Shown: positions 30,786 to 38,885, counted from the first letter of the stretch. The stretch is 43,868 nucleotides of DNA from Streptomyces mangrovisoli (GCF_000974985.2 NZ_LAVA02000116.1:1-43868), one strand, 5' to 3'. A program made the numbers and translations. Notes: a model not told the origin generated them from the letters alone.

Positions 30786-32606
30786 GTGCGCATCGGACTG
30801 CTTACGGAGGGTGGCTATCCGTACGTGAGCGGTGACACCAGGCTCTGGTGCGACCGGCTCGTGCGCGGGCTCGGGCAGCACGAGTTCCACGTGTACGCGC
30901 TGAGCCGCAGCGAGCGCCAGGAGGACGAGGGCTGGGTCCCGCTGCCGCGCCAGGTCAACCGGGTGCGTACGGCGCCGCTCTGGGGCCCGGGGCACGCGTC
31001 GCGCGCGTACGGGCGCCGCGCGCGCCGGCGCTTCGCCGAGCACTACGCGGAGCTGGCGGCGGTGTTGTGCGCGGCACCGGAGCGCGCGGACGCGGGGCCG
31101 GACGGTGTGGGCGCCGGGGCGGGTCGCGCGGGCGTCGCGTTGGACGGTAGGCACGTCGGGGCGGGTCGTGCGGGCGGTCGGCAGGAGCGCGTGGGGGAAC
31201 ACGGCCGGGGCGGCAGCACGAGCCACGAGGCGGACCGTTTCGCCAACGCGCTGTACGGGCTCGCCGAACTCGCCCGGGACGAGGGCGGACTGAGCGGCGC
31301 ACTCCGCTCCGACAGCGCCGTCCGTGCGCTGGAGCGCGCCTGTCGCGCGCCCAGTGCGCTGCGCGAGGCGCGCACGGCGCACGTGCCGGAGCTGCTCGCC
31401 GTCGCCACGCACATCGAGCGCGCCCTGCGCCCCCTGTCCCTCGACTGGCACGAGGACGACGGCCTCGGTGCGGTCGACCTGTGCCACGCGACCTCCGGCG
31501 GCACCGCCGCCCTGCCCGGACTCCTCGCCGAACGGTTCCTCGGCATCCCGCTCCTGATCACCGAGTACGGCGTCCACCTGCGCACCCACCATCTCGCGCA
31601 CGCCGGGGCCGCCCCCGCCGTCCGCGCCCTGCTCGCCGCCTTCCAGGGCAGGCTCGCCGCCGAGCTCTACCGGCGCGCCGCCCTCGTCACCCACGCCAAC
31701 GCGCACGCCCGCGGCTGGCAGGAGCGCGGCGGCGCGGACCGCGCCAGGCTGCGCACGGTCCACCCGGGCCTGGACGCCTCCCGCTTCGCCGAGGTCGGCG
31801 ACCGCGCGGACGGCGGCGACCCGGCCACGCTCGTCTGGGTCGGCCGGGTGGAGCCCACCAAGGACCTCGTCTCGCTGCTGCACGCCTTCGCCGAGGTCCG
31901 CAAGGAGGAGCCCAAGGCGCGGCTGCGCATCGTCGGCGCGCCGGCCGGCCCCGAGGGGGAGGCGTACCTCGGACACTGCCGGGCCCTCGCCGCCCAGCTC
32001 TTCCCCGACGAGGCGGACGGCGCGCACTGCGTCGGCGACAACCCCGTCTCCTTCGAGGAGGTCGGCGGCCCCGACCTGCCGACCGTCGCGGAGGCGTACG
32101 CCGCGGGCGCGGTGACCGTCCTGTCGAGCGTCGTCGAGGGCTTCCCGCTCGGGCTGATCGAGGCGATGCTCTGCGGCCGCGCGACGGTGTCCACCGACGT
32201 CGGCGCCGTGGTCGAGGCGATCGGCGGCACCGGTCTGGTCGTACCGCCGCGCAACCCGCGGGCGCTCGCGGAGGCGTGCGTGGCGCTGCTGCGCGACCCC
32301 GAGCGCCGTGCGCGCCTGGGCGCCGCCGCGCGGGCCCGCGCGCTCGAACTGTTCACCGTCGAGCAGAACATCACGGCATTTCACGGCATTTACCTGGAGA
32401 TCGTCGCGCACAGCCCGGTGCGCCGGGTGGTACTCGGCCGCACCGGTGCGCCGCTGCCGTTCGCCGCGCCCGCCGAGGGCCATGTCCCCGGCCACTGGGC
32501 CGGACCCGCCGGCCGTGTCGTGGCCCGCGGCGGCCCGCGCGGGGGAGCGGTGACCCCGTCCTGGGCGCAGACCACCTCCCTCGCCACGACGGAGGCGACA
32601 CGATGA
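30786..32606 (+). CDS. GT4 glycosyltransferase, PelF/DUF3492 type
   Basis: A 606-aa cytosolic GT-B glycosyltransferase. The N-terminal DUF3492/PelF region opens MRIGLLTEGGYPYVSGDTRLW and includes HATSGGTAALPGLLAERFLG, then IPLLITEYGVHLR, which closely parallels the TEHGIYxRER block of PelF. The GT4 domain follows (about 330-540): LVWVGRVEPTKDLVSLLHAF and the EX7E motif in VVEGFPLGLIEAM. PelF is the synthase of the Pel exopolysaccharide, polymerising GalNAc/galactosamine units from UDP-GalNAc. A Gly/Arg-rich insert (about 98-140) and a C-terminal extension of about 60 residues look disordered. GTG 30786 is the family-type start; the nearest purine-rich site is GGGGG about 10 nt upstream. Its stop overlaps the next start (ATGA). 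Confidence 0.88.
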   Translation: MRIGLLTEGGYPYVSGDTRLWCDRLVRGLGQHEFHVYALSRSERQEDEGWVPLPRQVNRVRTAPLWGPGHASRAYGRRARRRFAEHYAELAAVLCAAPERADAGPDGVGAGAGRAGVALDGRHVGAGRAGGRQERVGEHGRGGSTSHEADRFANALYGLAELARDEGGLSGALRSDSAVRALERACRAPSALREARTAHVPELLAVATHIERALRPLSLDWHEDDGLGAVDLCHATSGGTAALPGLLAERFLGIPLLITEYGVHLRTHHLAHAGAAPAVRALLAAFQGRLAAELYRRAALVTHANAHARGWQERGGADRARLRTVHPGLDASRFAEVGDRADGGDPATLVWVGRVEPTKDLVSLLHAFAEVRKEEPKARLRIVGAPAGPEGEAYLGHCRALAAQLFPDEADGAHCVGDNPVSFEEVGGPDLPTVAEAYAAGAVTVLSSVVEGFPLGLIEAMLCGRATVSTDVGAVVEAIGGTGLVVPPRNPRALAEACVALLRDPERRARLGAAARARALELFTVEQNITAFHGIYLEIVAHSPVRRVVLGRTGAPLPFAAPAEGHVPGHWAGPAGRVVARGGPRGGAVTPSWAQTTSLATTEATR

Positions 32607-34066
32607 CCGACCTCGGCGACCTCGACCGCCCCGACGCCTCCGGCGCGGGCCGCGACGGCTTACGGCACCGGGGCGCTCCCACGGCCCCGCCCCCGGGCCG
32701 TCCCACCCCGGCCGGGACCCCCACGGCGGGGACCCCCACGGCCGGGACCCCCGCGGCTGTCGGTACCTCCACGGTCGCCGGTACCCCCGTGACCGCGGGC
32801 GCCGACCGCCTCACGGCCGCCGGTCACGGTTCTCGCACCGGCACTCGGACCGGCACTCTGACCGGTACGCGGACCGGCACTCGGGTCGACTCTCGCGTCG
32901 GCGTCGCGAGCCCGGCCGTCCCCGGCGAGGGGCCCGCAGCGCACCGGCGCCGAGGCGCCGCCGACCCCGTGAAGACGCTGATGCACCGGCACCGGGACCT
33001 GTGCGAGCGCGCCGTGGACCCGCTGGAGATCGCGGCCGGGCTGGAGGCCCACGGCCTCACCGACCGCACCGCCGCCCGCTTCCGCCACCGCGACGTCTTC
33101 TCCCTCGCCGAGGAGATCTACGCCCGCGTCCCCCGCGACACCGAACCGCCCCTGCGCCCCGCCGGAAACCCCGCGGACTCCCCGCCCCCGGCCCTCCGCG
33201 CCCACGTCGCACGGGTCCTGCTCACCCTGCTGCCGGGCCTGCTCTGCGCGGCGACCGTCGGCGCCGTGCGCCTCACCCACGGCCAGCCCCATCTGGCGGC
33301 GGCCCTCGCCGGCGCCCTCGCCGTGACCGCCGCCGCCCACGCGGCCCTGGGCAGCGGCCCCCTGGGCACACCGCCCGGCGCCGCCGCCCACCCCTCGCGC
33401 CTCGCCACCCCCGTCTGGACGTACTGGCTCCTCGGCTACGCCCTGCTCGGCGACGCCCTGCTCGCCGCCGTACTGCGGCACAGCCCCGGCACACCGGACG
33501 CCGGTGCCGTGCAGGGCGTCTGGTCCCTGGCCACGGCCCCCGTCCTCGCCCTGACCCTGGCCCTCGCCCCGGCGACCTGGTGCGCCCACCTCTTCACCGG
33601 CCGCGCCGCCCGCAGACTCGAGGCAAGCCGGGGCCTCGCGGAGTTCACGGCGGGCGTACGGCCGCTGCTGCTCGGCACGTTCGCGCTGTTCCTGAGCGCG
33701 CTGGCGGCCCTGCTCGCGGGGTGCGCCGCCGTGCTCGGCGAACCCGCCCCCTACGCCCAGACCCTCGCCCTCGGCGCCCTCCTGCTGCCGGCCCGCCTGC
33801 TCGTCGTCCACGGCCGCGCCCGTGCCGCGGGGGCCGCCCTCGGCGCCGCGGTCCTCGCGGAGGCCGCCGCGCTCGCCCTGCCCCTCAGCGGCAGGCTGCC
33901 CGGCTGCGCCTTCCTCGCCACGCCCGTCGAGTCACTCGTGGACAGCGGTGGTCCGGGGATCGTCCCGGTGCTGGCCTGCGGGGCGGCGGCGCTCTCCCTG
34001 CTGATCCACGCGACCCGCGCGCTGGCCACCGCGTCGGCGCACGCCCGCCCCGTGAAATCGCCGTGA
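32603..34066 (+). CDS. polytopic membrane protein of the glycosyltransferase operon
   Basis: A 487-aa protein. Residues 1-115 are low-complexity (GTPTAGTPTAGTPAA, then GTRTGTLTGTRTGTR). A conserved soluble segment follows (about 118-175: HRHRDLCERAVDPLEIAAGL and AARFRHRDVFSLAEEIYARVP), then about nine to eleven hydrophobic helices to the C-terminus. Topology and position next to a PelF-like enzyme recall PelG, the membrane partner of PelF, but I cannot see PelG-specific motifs and size and N-terminus differ, so I call it only a candidate export/translocation partner. GGAGG lies 8 nt before the ATG, which overlaps the glycosyltransferase stop, so the two are coupled. Confidence 0.8.
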   Translation: MTDLGDLDRPDASGAGRDGLRHRGAPTAPPPGRPTPAGTPTAGTPTAGTPAAVGTSTVAGTPVTAGADRLTAAGHGSRTGTRTGTLTGTRTGTRVDSRVGVASPAVPGEGPAAHRRRGAADPVKTLMHRHRDLCERAVDPLEIAAGLEAHGLTDRTAARFRHRDVFSLAEEIYARVPRDTEPPLRPAGNPADSPPPALRAHVARVLLTLLPGLLCAATVGAVRLTHGQPHLAAALAGALAVTAAAHAALGSGPLGTPPGAAAHPSRLATPVWTYWLLGYALLGDALLAAVLRHSPGTPDAGAVQGVWSLATAPVLALTLALAPATWCAHLFTGRAARRLEASRGLAEFTAGVRPLLLGTFALFLSALAALLAGCAAVLGEPAPYAQTLALGALLLPARLLVVHGRARAAGAALGAAVLAEAAALALPLSGRLPGCAFLATPVESLVDSGGPGIVPVLACGAAALSLLIHATRALATASAHARPVKSP

Positions 34067-34154
34067 CCCCACCGGCCGGCCCACGGCCCCGCGCGGCCGT
34101 GACAGGCCGTCGCACCGGTCCCGAGAAACCGTTCTTCCGAAGGAGCACATCACC

Positions 34155-34229
34155 ATGACCACCTCCCGATCCGGACTCTCCGGAGCATCCGGAACCGCCG
34201 GAGCGCACACCCCGGGAGCCGCACGATGA
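34155..34229 (+). CDS. 24-aa short ORF overlapping the epimerase start
   Basis: ATG 34155 has a near-perfect Shine-Dalgarno (GAAGGAG, 34139-34145) 9 nt upstream. The frame encodes MTTSRSGLSGASGTAGAHTPGAAR and its TGA overlaps the epimerase ATG as ATGA at 34226-34229. It is out of frame with the epimerase, which has no good ribosome site of its own beyond GGGAG inside this ORF. A coupling leader is the simplest reading; the peptide is Gly/Ala/Ser-rich and has no recognisable function. Confidence 0.5.
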   Translation: MTTSRSGLSGASGTAGAHTPGAAR

Positions 34230-35185
34230 GGGTCCTGCTGATCGGAGCCAACGGATACCTCGGCCGGTTCGTCGCCGACCGCCTGCTCGCCGACCCGGCC
34301 GTCCAGCTCACCGCGCTGGGCCGCGGCGACGACGCCGACGTCCGCTTCGACCTCGCGTCCGGCAGCCCCGGCGCCCTCACCCGCTTCCTCGACGCCGTCC
34401 ACCCCCAGGTCGTCGTCAACTGCGCGGGCGCCACCCGCGGCGGCGCCCGCGACCTCACCCGGCACAACACCGTCGCCGTCGCCACCGTCTGCGAGGCCCT
34501 GCGGCGCAGCGGCTGCGGCGCCCGCCTGGTCCAGATCGGGTGCAGCGCCGAGTACGGGCCCAGCCAGCCCGGTTCCTCCACCGCGGAGGACGCCGTCCCG
34601 CGCCCCGGCGGTCCCTACGGCGTCAGCAAGCTCGCCGCCACCGAACTGGTCCTCGGCTCCGGTCTCGACGCCGTCGTGCTGCGCGTCTTCTCCCCGGCCG
34701 GGCCCGGCACCCCGGCCGGCTCCCCGCTCGGCCGGCTCGCCGAGGCCATGCGCCGCGCGATGCAGTCCGGCGACGGCGAGCTGAAACTCGGCGGACTCGG
34801 CGCCCAGCGCGACTTCATCGACGTCCGTGACGTCGCCCGCGCCGTGCACGCCGCCTCCCTGTCCGCCGCGCAGGGCGTGATCAACATCGGTTCGGGCCGG
34901 GCCGTCCGCCTGCGCGACGCGGCCTCCGTGCTGGCCCGCGTCGCCGGCTACGGCGGCGCGCTGCACGAACTCGACGGACCGCCCGGACCCCTGCGGGCGT
35001 CCATCGGGCATCCCCGCACCGACCCCGACCATGTGCCGCCGGTCGCCTATCCGTACCCCGACGGCTGCGGCAGCTGGCAGCAGGCCGACGTGCGCACCGC
35101 ACGCGACCGGCTCGGCTGGCGGCCGCGGATCAACCTCGAAGAGTCCCTCGCCGACATCTGGATGGAGGCGGCATGCCGCATCTGA
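34226..35185 (+). CDS. NAD-dependent sugar-nucleotide epimerase/dehydratase (SDR)
   Basis: A 319-aa extended short-chain dehydrogenase/reductase. It has the Rossmann motif LLIGANGYLGRFVA (residues 4-17), NCAGATRGG, the serine-containing active-site strand VQIGCSAEYGPSQPG, the YxxxK pair in GPYGVSKLAA, and GLGAQRDFIDVRDVARAV in the sugar-binding half. Such enzymes act on nucleotide sugars, and a UDP-GlcNAc/GalNAc C4-epimerase would supply precursor to a PelF-like synthase, as PelX does in some pseudomonads; the exact substrate is inference. Its end overlaps the spherulin-like gene by 13 nt. Confidence 0.86.
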   Translation: MRVLLIGANGYLGRFVADRLLADPAVQLTALGRGDDADVRFDLASGSPGALTRFLDAVHPQVVVNCAGATRGGARDLTRHNTVAVATVCEALRRSGCGARLVQIGCSAEYGPSQPGSSTAEDAVPRPGGPYGVSKLAATELVLGSGLDAVVLRVFSPAGPGTPAGSPLGRLAEAMRRAMQSGDGELKLGGLGAQRDFIDVRDVARAVHAASLSAAQGVINIGSGRAVRLRDAASVLARVAGYGGALHELDGPPGPLRASIGHPRTDPDHVPPVAYPYPDGCGSWQQADVRTARDRLGWRPRINLEESLADIWMEAACRI

Positions 35186-35922
35186 CCGGCGCCCACGTGG
35201 GCACCGCGCACACCGACGTCCGCACCGGCCTCGGCGTCCCCGGCTTCGCACACCCCCTCCTCGCGCCTGCCGAATGGGCCGAACTCACCCGCCCCGGCCC
35301 CCCGTTGCACTGGGTCGTCCTCAACGTCGCCGCCGGACCCGGATGCCGTCCCGACCCCTACTGCCTCGACGCCGGCGCGCGACTGTCCGACGCGGGCGTC
35401 CGCGTCCTCGGGCACCTCGACGCCGACCGTGCCGGGCGCGGCTTCACCGAACTGCTCGCCGAGGCCGAGCGCTACGCCGACTGGTACCGGGTCGACGGCT
35501 TCCTGGTGGACCACTGCCCCACCGAACGCTCCGCGCTCCCCGAGATCCGGCGCGTCGTGAGCACCCTGCGCACCCTGCTCGGCGGCGCCCATGTCGTCCT
35601 CGGCCACGGCGCCCACCCCCATCCCGGCTACACCGAGGTCGCCGACCAACTGGTCACCTTCGACGGGCCGTGGAGCGAGTACCGCTGGTCGCAGGTGGCC
35701 GAGTGGACCGCCGAGTATCCGCCCGACCGGTTCTGCCACTTCGTGCACGGCGTGCCCCGGGGCCATCTCGACGAGGCGCTGCGCATCGCCCGCTGGCAGG
35801 GCGCCGCCACCGTCTGGTTCACCGACCGCGCGGCGCACGGCGGCTACGCGGACCCGTGGGAGGCCATGCCCGGCTACTGGGACGACATCGTCTCGCGGAT
35901 CGGAACAGGTGTCTCGGAATGA
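35173..35922 (+). CDS. spherulation-specific family 4 (GH135-like) protein
   Basis: A 249-aa protein of the spherulin-4 family: VPGFAHPLLAPAEW, LHWVVLNVAAGPGCRPDPYC, GVRVLGHLDADRAGRGF, YADWYRVDGFLVDHCPTE, VLGHGAHPHPGYTEVADQLVTFDG and WFTDRAAHGGYADPW trace a TIM-like barrel. The fungal member Sph3 (GH135) hydrolyses galactosaminogalactan and is required for its synthesis. As I recall, Sph3 relies on an Asp-Glu pair after the WY-DG-F segment; here that pair is Asp113-His114, so catalysis may be altered or lost. No signal peptide is seen, so it appears cytosolic, unlike secreted homologues. The start overlaps the epimerase end by 13 nt, and the gene closes the operon. Confidence 0.85.
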   Translation: MPHLTGAHVGTAHTDVRTGLGVPGFAHPLLAPAEWAELTRPGPPLHWVVLNVAAGPGCRPDPYCLDAGARLSDAGVRVLGHLDADRAGRGFTELLAEAERYADWYRVDGFLVDHCPTERSALPEIRRVVSTLRTLLGGAHVVLGHGAHPHPGYTEVADQLVTFDGPWSEYRWSQVAEWTAEYPPDRFCHFVHGVPRGHLDEALRIARWQGAATVWFTDRAAHGGYADPWEAMPGYWDDIVSRIGTGVSE

Positions 35923-35942
35923 AGATGGCCATGGCACTGTTA
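35916..35942 (+). promoter_or_regulatory. sigma-R type promoter for moeZ
   Basis: GGAAT (35916-35920), exactly 18 nt, then GTTA (35939-35942) matches the sigma-R consensus GGAAT-N18-GTT used for thiol-oxidative stress genes in Streptomyces. The -35 box overlaps the end of the spherulin-like gene. Predicted transcription starts near 35949, leaving a leader of about 37 nt before the moeZ GTG. I recall the S. coelicolor moeZ/moeB homologue being listed as a sigma-R target. Confidence 0.75.
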
Positions 35943-35985
35943 CAGGGAGAACAACTGTAGTGATAGACCGACCAACGGAGTCCCC

Positions 35986-37164
35986 GTGTCGTTGCCACCC
36001 CTGGTGGAGCCCGCTTCTGAGCTCACCGTAGACGAGGTCCGCAGGTACTCCCGCCACCTGATCATCCCCGACGTCGGGATGGACGGGCAGAAGCGGCTGA
36101 AGAACGCCAAGGTGCTCTGTGTGGGCGCCGGCGGCCTGGGCTCGCCGGCGCTGATGTACCTGGCCGCCGCGGGCGTCGGCACGCTCGGCATCGTGGAGTT
36201 CGACGAGGTCGACGAGTCGAACCTCCAGCGGCAGATCATCCACAGCCAGGCCGACATCGGCCGCTCCAAGGCCGAGTCCGCCCGCGACAGCGTCAAGGGC
36301 ATCAACCCGTACGTGAACGTGATCCTTCACGAGGAGCGGCTCGAGGCCGACAACGTGATGGACATCTTCAGCCAGTACGACCTGATCGTCGACGGCACCG
36401 ACAACTTTGCGACCCGCTACCTGGTCAACGACGCCTGCGTGCTGCTGAACAAGCCGTACGTGTGGGGCTCCATCTACCGCTTCGACGGTCAGGCCTCCGT
36501 CTTCTGGTCCGAGTACGGCCCCTGCTACCGCTGCCTCTACCCCGAGCCCCCGCCGCCGGGCATGGTCCCCTCCTGCGCCGAGGGCGGCGTCCTCGGCGTG
36601 CTGTGCGCGTCGATCGGCTCCATCCAGGTCACCGAGGCCATCAAGGTCCTCACCGGCGTCGGTGAGCCCCTGGTCGGCCGCCTGATGATCTACGACGCCC
36701 TGGAGATGCAGTACCGCCAGGTGAAGGTCCGCAAGGACCCGAACTGCGCGGTGTGCGGCGAGAACGCGACCGTCACCGAGCTCATCGACTACGAGGCCTT
36801 CTGCGGCGTCGTGTCCGAGGAGGCCCAGGCGGCGGCCGCCGACTCCACGATCACTCCCAAGCAGCTCAAGGAGTGGATCGACGAGGGCGAGAACATCGAC
36901 ATCATCGATGTCCGCGAGCCGAACGAGTACGAGATCGTCTCCATCCCGGGCGCCCGGCTGATCCCGAAGAACGAGTTCCTCATGGGCACCGCCCTGGAGG
37001 CGCTCCCGCAGGACAAGAAGATCGTCCTGCACTGCAAGACCGGGGTCCGCAGCGCCGAGGTGCTCGCCGTGCTGAAGTCCGCGGGCTTCTCGGACGCCGT
37101 GCACGTGGGCGGCGGCGTCATCGGCTGGGTCAACCAGATCGAACCGAGCAAGCCGGTCTACTGA
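35986..37164 (+). CDS. moeZ: adenylyltransferase/sulfurtransferase MoeZ
   Basis: MoeZ activates the C-terminal Gly of small sulfur-carrier proteins (ThiS, MoaD, CysO types) by adenylation and then transfers sulfur, serving thiamine, molybdopterin, cysteine and thiocarboxylate-dependent natural-product pathways. The 392-aa product has an E1-like domain (LCVGAGGLGSPALMYLAAAG, VDGTDNFATRYLVND), zinc Cys pairs (CYRC and CAVC), and a C-terminal rhodanese domain (about 285-392) whose active-site loop is HCKTGVRSAE with the sulfur-accepting Cys. The start is GTG 35986 with CGGAG about 8 nt upstream. A sigma-R promoter precedes it, linking it to thiol stress. It is the anchor that continues the core block interrupted after DUF3152. 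Confidence 0.95.
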   Translation: MSLPPLVEPASELTVDEVRRYSRHLIIPDVGMDGQKRLKNAKVLCVGAGGLGSPALMYLAAAGVGTLGIVEFDEVDESNLQRQIIHSQADIGRSKAESARDSVKGINPYVNVILHEERLEADNVMDIFSQYDLIVDGTDNFATRYLVNDACVLLNKPYVWGSIYRFDGQASVFWSEYGPCYRCLYPEPPPPGMVPSCAEGGVLGVLCASIGSIQVTEAIKVLTGVGEPLVGRLMIYDALEMQYRQVKVRKDPNCAVCGENATVTELIDYEAFCGVVSEEAQAAAADSTITPKQLKEWIDEGENIDIIDVREPNEYEIVSIPGARLIPKNEFLMGTALEALPQDKKIVLHCKTGVRSAEVLAVLKSAGFSDAVHVGGGVIGWVNQIEPSKPVY

Positions 37165-37183
37165 GTTCCGGCCCGTCCTGCTC

Positions 37184-37226
37184 CGGCGGGGGCTTCGCGC
37201 ACCGAGTGTGCGGGAAGCCCCCGCCG
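37184..37226. terminator. strong hairpin between convergent moeZ and peptidase genes
   Basis: CGGCGGGGGCTTC (37184-37196) pairs perfectly with 37214-37226, and CGCAC/GTGCG (37198-37202/37208-37212) extends the stem. It sits between convergent stops and should act on both strands. Confidence 0.85.
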
Positions 37227-37229
37227 TCG

Positions 37230-38789
37230 TCATGAGGAGCAGACCTTGCCGTCCTTCGGCACGGTGCCCTTCAGCAGGTAGGCGTCCACCGTGGAGTCGA
37301 CGCAGTCGCTGCCGTTGCCGTACGCCCCGTGGCCCTCGCCCTTCCAGGTGAGTTCCACACCGACGCCCTTGCCCAGCTCGTCGGCCATCTTCCGGGCGCC
37401 CTCGTACGGCGTCGCCGGGTCGCCGGTGTTGCCGACCAGCAGGATCGGCGCCGCACCGGGGGCGCTGACCTCCGGGGTGTCGTACTCCCCGGCCACCGGC
37501 CAGTCGTGGCACCAGCCGGCCGTGTCCCAGCCGAGGAAGTCGCCGAACACGGGCGAGATCTTCTCGAACGTGGGCAGCAGCTTCTTCGTCTGCTCGGGCG
37601 TCGGCCGCTGCTTGTCGTCCAGGCACGATATGACGCGCTGTGAGTGGGTCGTCGTGGCGTAGTGCCCCGACGCGTCGCGCTCGTTGTAGTCGTCGGCCAG
37701 CGCCAGCAGTTCGGAACCGTCGCCGTGCTCGGCCGAGTCGAGGGCGCTGGTGAGGGTGGGCCAGCTGGTCCTGCTGTACAGCGGGAGGACGATCCCGGTC
37801 AGCGCGAGCGTCTGGGTGAGCTTCCGCCCGGACGAGGCCGGCAGCGGCTTCGCGTCGATCCGCTTCAGCAGGTCCACGATCTTCTGCGAGCCCTGCTCAG
37901 GGTCCTGTCCGGTGGACTTCAGGTAGTCGTTCAGCGCCCGTTGGAAGCCCCGGGCCTGGTTCTCCGCGTGGCCCACCGCGTCCGCGCTCGGGTCGACGAC
38001 CGCGTCGAGGATCAGCCGGCCGACGTTCTTCGGGAAGAGGTGCGCGTAGACGCCGCCGAGTTCGGTGCCGTAGGAGATGCCGAAGTAGTGCATCTGCTTG
38101 TCGCCGAGGACCTGGCGCATCAGGTCCATGTCGCGCGCGGTGTCGGTGGTGGAGACATGCGCCATCAGCGAGCCCGCGGCCCGTTCGCAGCCCTTGCCGA
38201 AGGAGGTGGCGTCCGCGAAGTACGCCTTCTCCTCGGCCGGGGTGTCGGGGGTGACGTCGATGGACTCGGCGGTCTGGATGTCCTTGTCGCTGCGGCAGCG
38301 CACGCCCTCGCTCGCCCCGACCCCGCGCGGGTCCCAGCTCACCAGGTCGTAGCGCTCGCGGAGTTGGGGCACGATCGCTGCGTACGACGGCATCGTGGAG
38401 ATGCCCGAGCCGCCGGGGCCACCGAAGTTGAACAGCAGCGAGCCGATGCGCTTGCCCGGGGAGCCGTCAGCCTTCTCGCGGATCAGCGCGATGCCGATGG
38501 TGGAGCCGTCGGGCTTCGACCAGTCCAGCGGGGCCCGCATCGTCGCGCACTGCCAGTCGCTGCTGGGCGCGGCCGAGCCGCGGGTGGCCCTGCAGCGGCC
38601 CCAGTCCAGCTTCTGCGAAGTCAGCGAGGCGGGCAGGGCGGACGCGCCGGTGGACGCGGCCGAGGCCGACGGGCCGGTCGATGTGCCCTTCGCCTTGTCG
38701 TCACCGCCCCCGCCGGACGATCCGCCGCTGCATCCGGCGAGCAGGACGGCCGCGGCGACCGCGGCCGTCCACCGTACGAAACGCTGCAT
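37230..38789 (-). CDS. secreted tripeptidyl-aminopeptidase-like lipoprotein (paralogue 1)
   Basis: A 519-aa alpha/beta hydrolase of the Streptomyces TAP/SlpD/SlpE group, which trim tripeptides from the N-termini of secreted proteins. The signal peptide ends at LLAGC (Cys20), marking a lipoprotein. It has FNFGGPGGSG (oxyanion), WDPRGVGASEG, the nucleophile in GISYGTELGG, the acid in NTGDPATPYEGA and the His in GEGHGAYGNG, followed by the C-terminal TAP domain. The frame reaches 38804, but ATG 38789 has GAGGGGGAAG upstream, which the longer start would overlap. It lies 124 nt beyond the start side of a close paralogue (38913-40460) with near-identical catalytic segments, so tandem duplication is likely. 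Confidence 0.9.
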   Translation of the reverse strand: MQRFVRWTAAVAAAVLLAGCSGGSSGGGGDDKAKGTSTGPSASAASTGASALPASLTSQKLDWGRCRATRGSAAPSSDWQCATMRAPLDWSKPDGSTIGIALIREKADGSPGKRIGSLLFNFGGPGGSGISTMPSYAAIVPQLRERYDLVSWDPRGVGASEGVRCRSDKDIQTAESIDVTPDTPAEEKAYFADATSFGKGCERAAGSLMAHVSTTDTARDMDLMRQVLGDKQMHYFGISYGTELGGVYAHLFPKNVGRLILDAVVDPSADAVGHAENQARGFQRALNDYLKSTGQDPEQGSQKIVDLLKRIDAKPLPASSGRKLTQTLALTGIVLPLYSRTSWPTLTSALDSAEHGDGSELLALADDYNERDASGHYATTTHSQRVISCLDDKQRPTPEQTKKLLPTFEKISPVFGDFLGWDTAGWCHDWPVAGEYDTPEVSAPGAAPILLVGNTGDPATPYEGARKMADELGKGVGVELTWKGEGHGAYGNGSDCVDSTVDAYLLKGTVPKDGKVCSS

Positions 38790-38876
38790 GTGCTTCCCCC
38801 TCACGAGCTCCCCGCATCGAGCCGCGGGTGAGCGGTGCGACCATCGTAGGCCGACCCGACCGAGCCCGCGCAGACC

Positions 38877-38885
38877 TGTGGATAA
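38877..38885 (+). promoter_or_regulatory. isolated perfect DnaA-box sequence
   Basis: TGTGGATAA is the reverse complement of TTATCCACA, the canonical high-affinity DnaA box. It lies in the 123-bp gap between the two peptidase genes, in an AT-rich patch. It is single, far from any dnaA gene, so it may titrate DnaA, regulate paralogue 1, or be chance. Confidence 0.35.

Noticed and set aside
32603..34066. Firm assignment as PelG
   Set aside because: Topology and context fit, but no PelG motif is recognisable and the repetitive N-terminus is atypical.
35919..35960. 13-codon ORF overlapping the spherulin-like stop
   Set aside because: It lies across the sigma-R promoter spacer and predicted start site, has no ribosome site and no coding bias.
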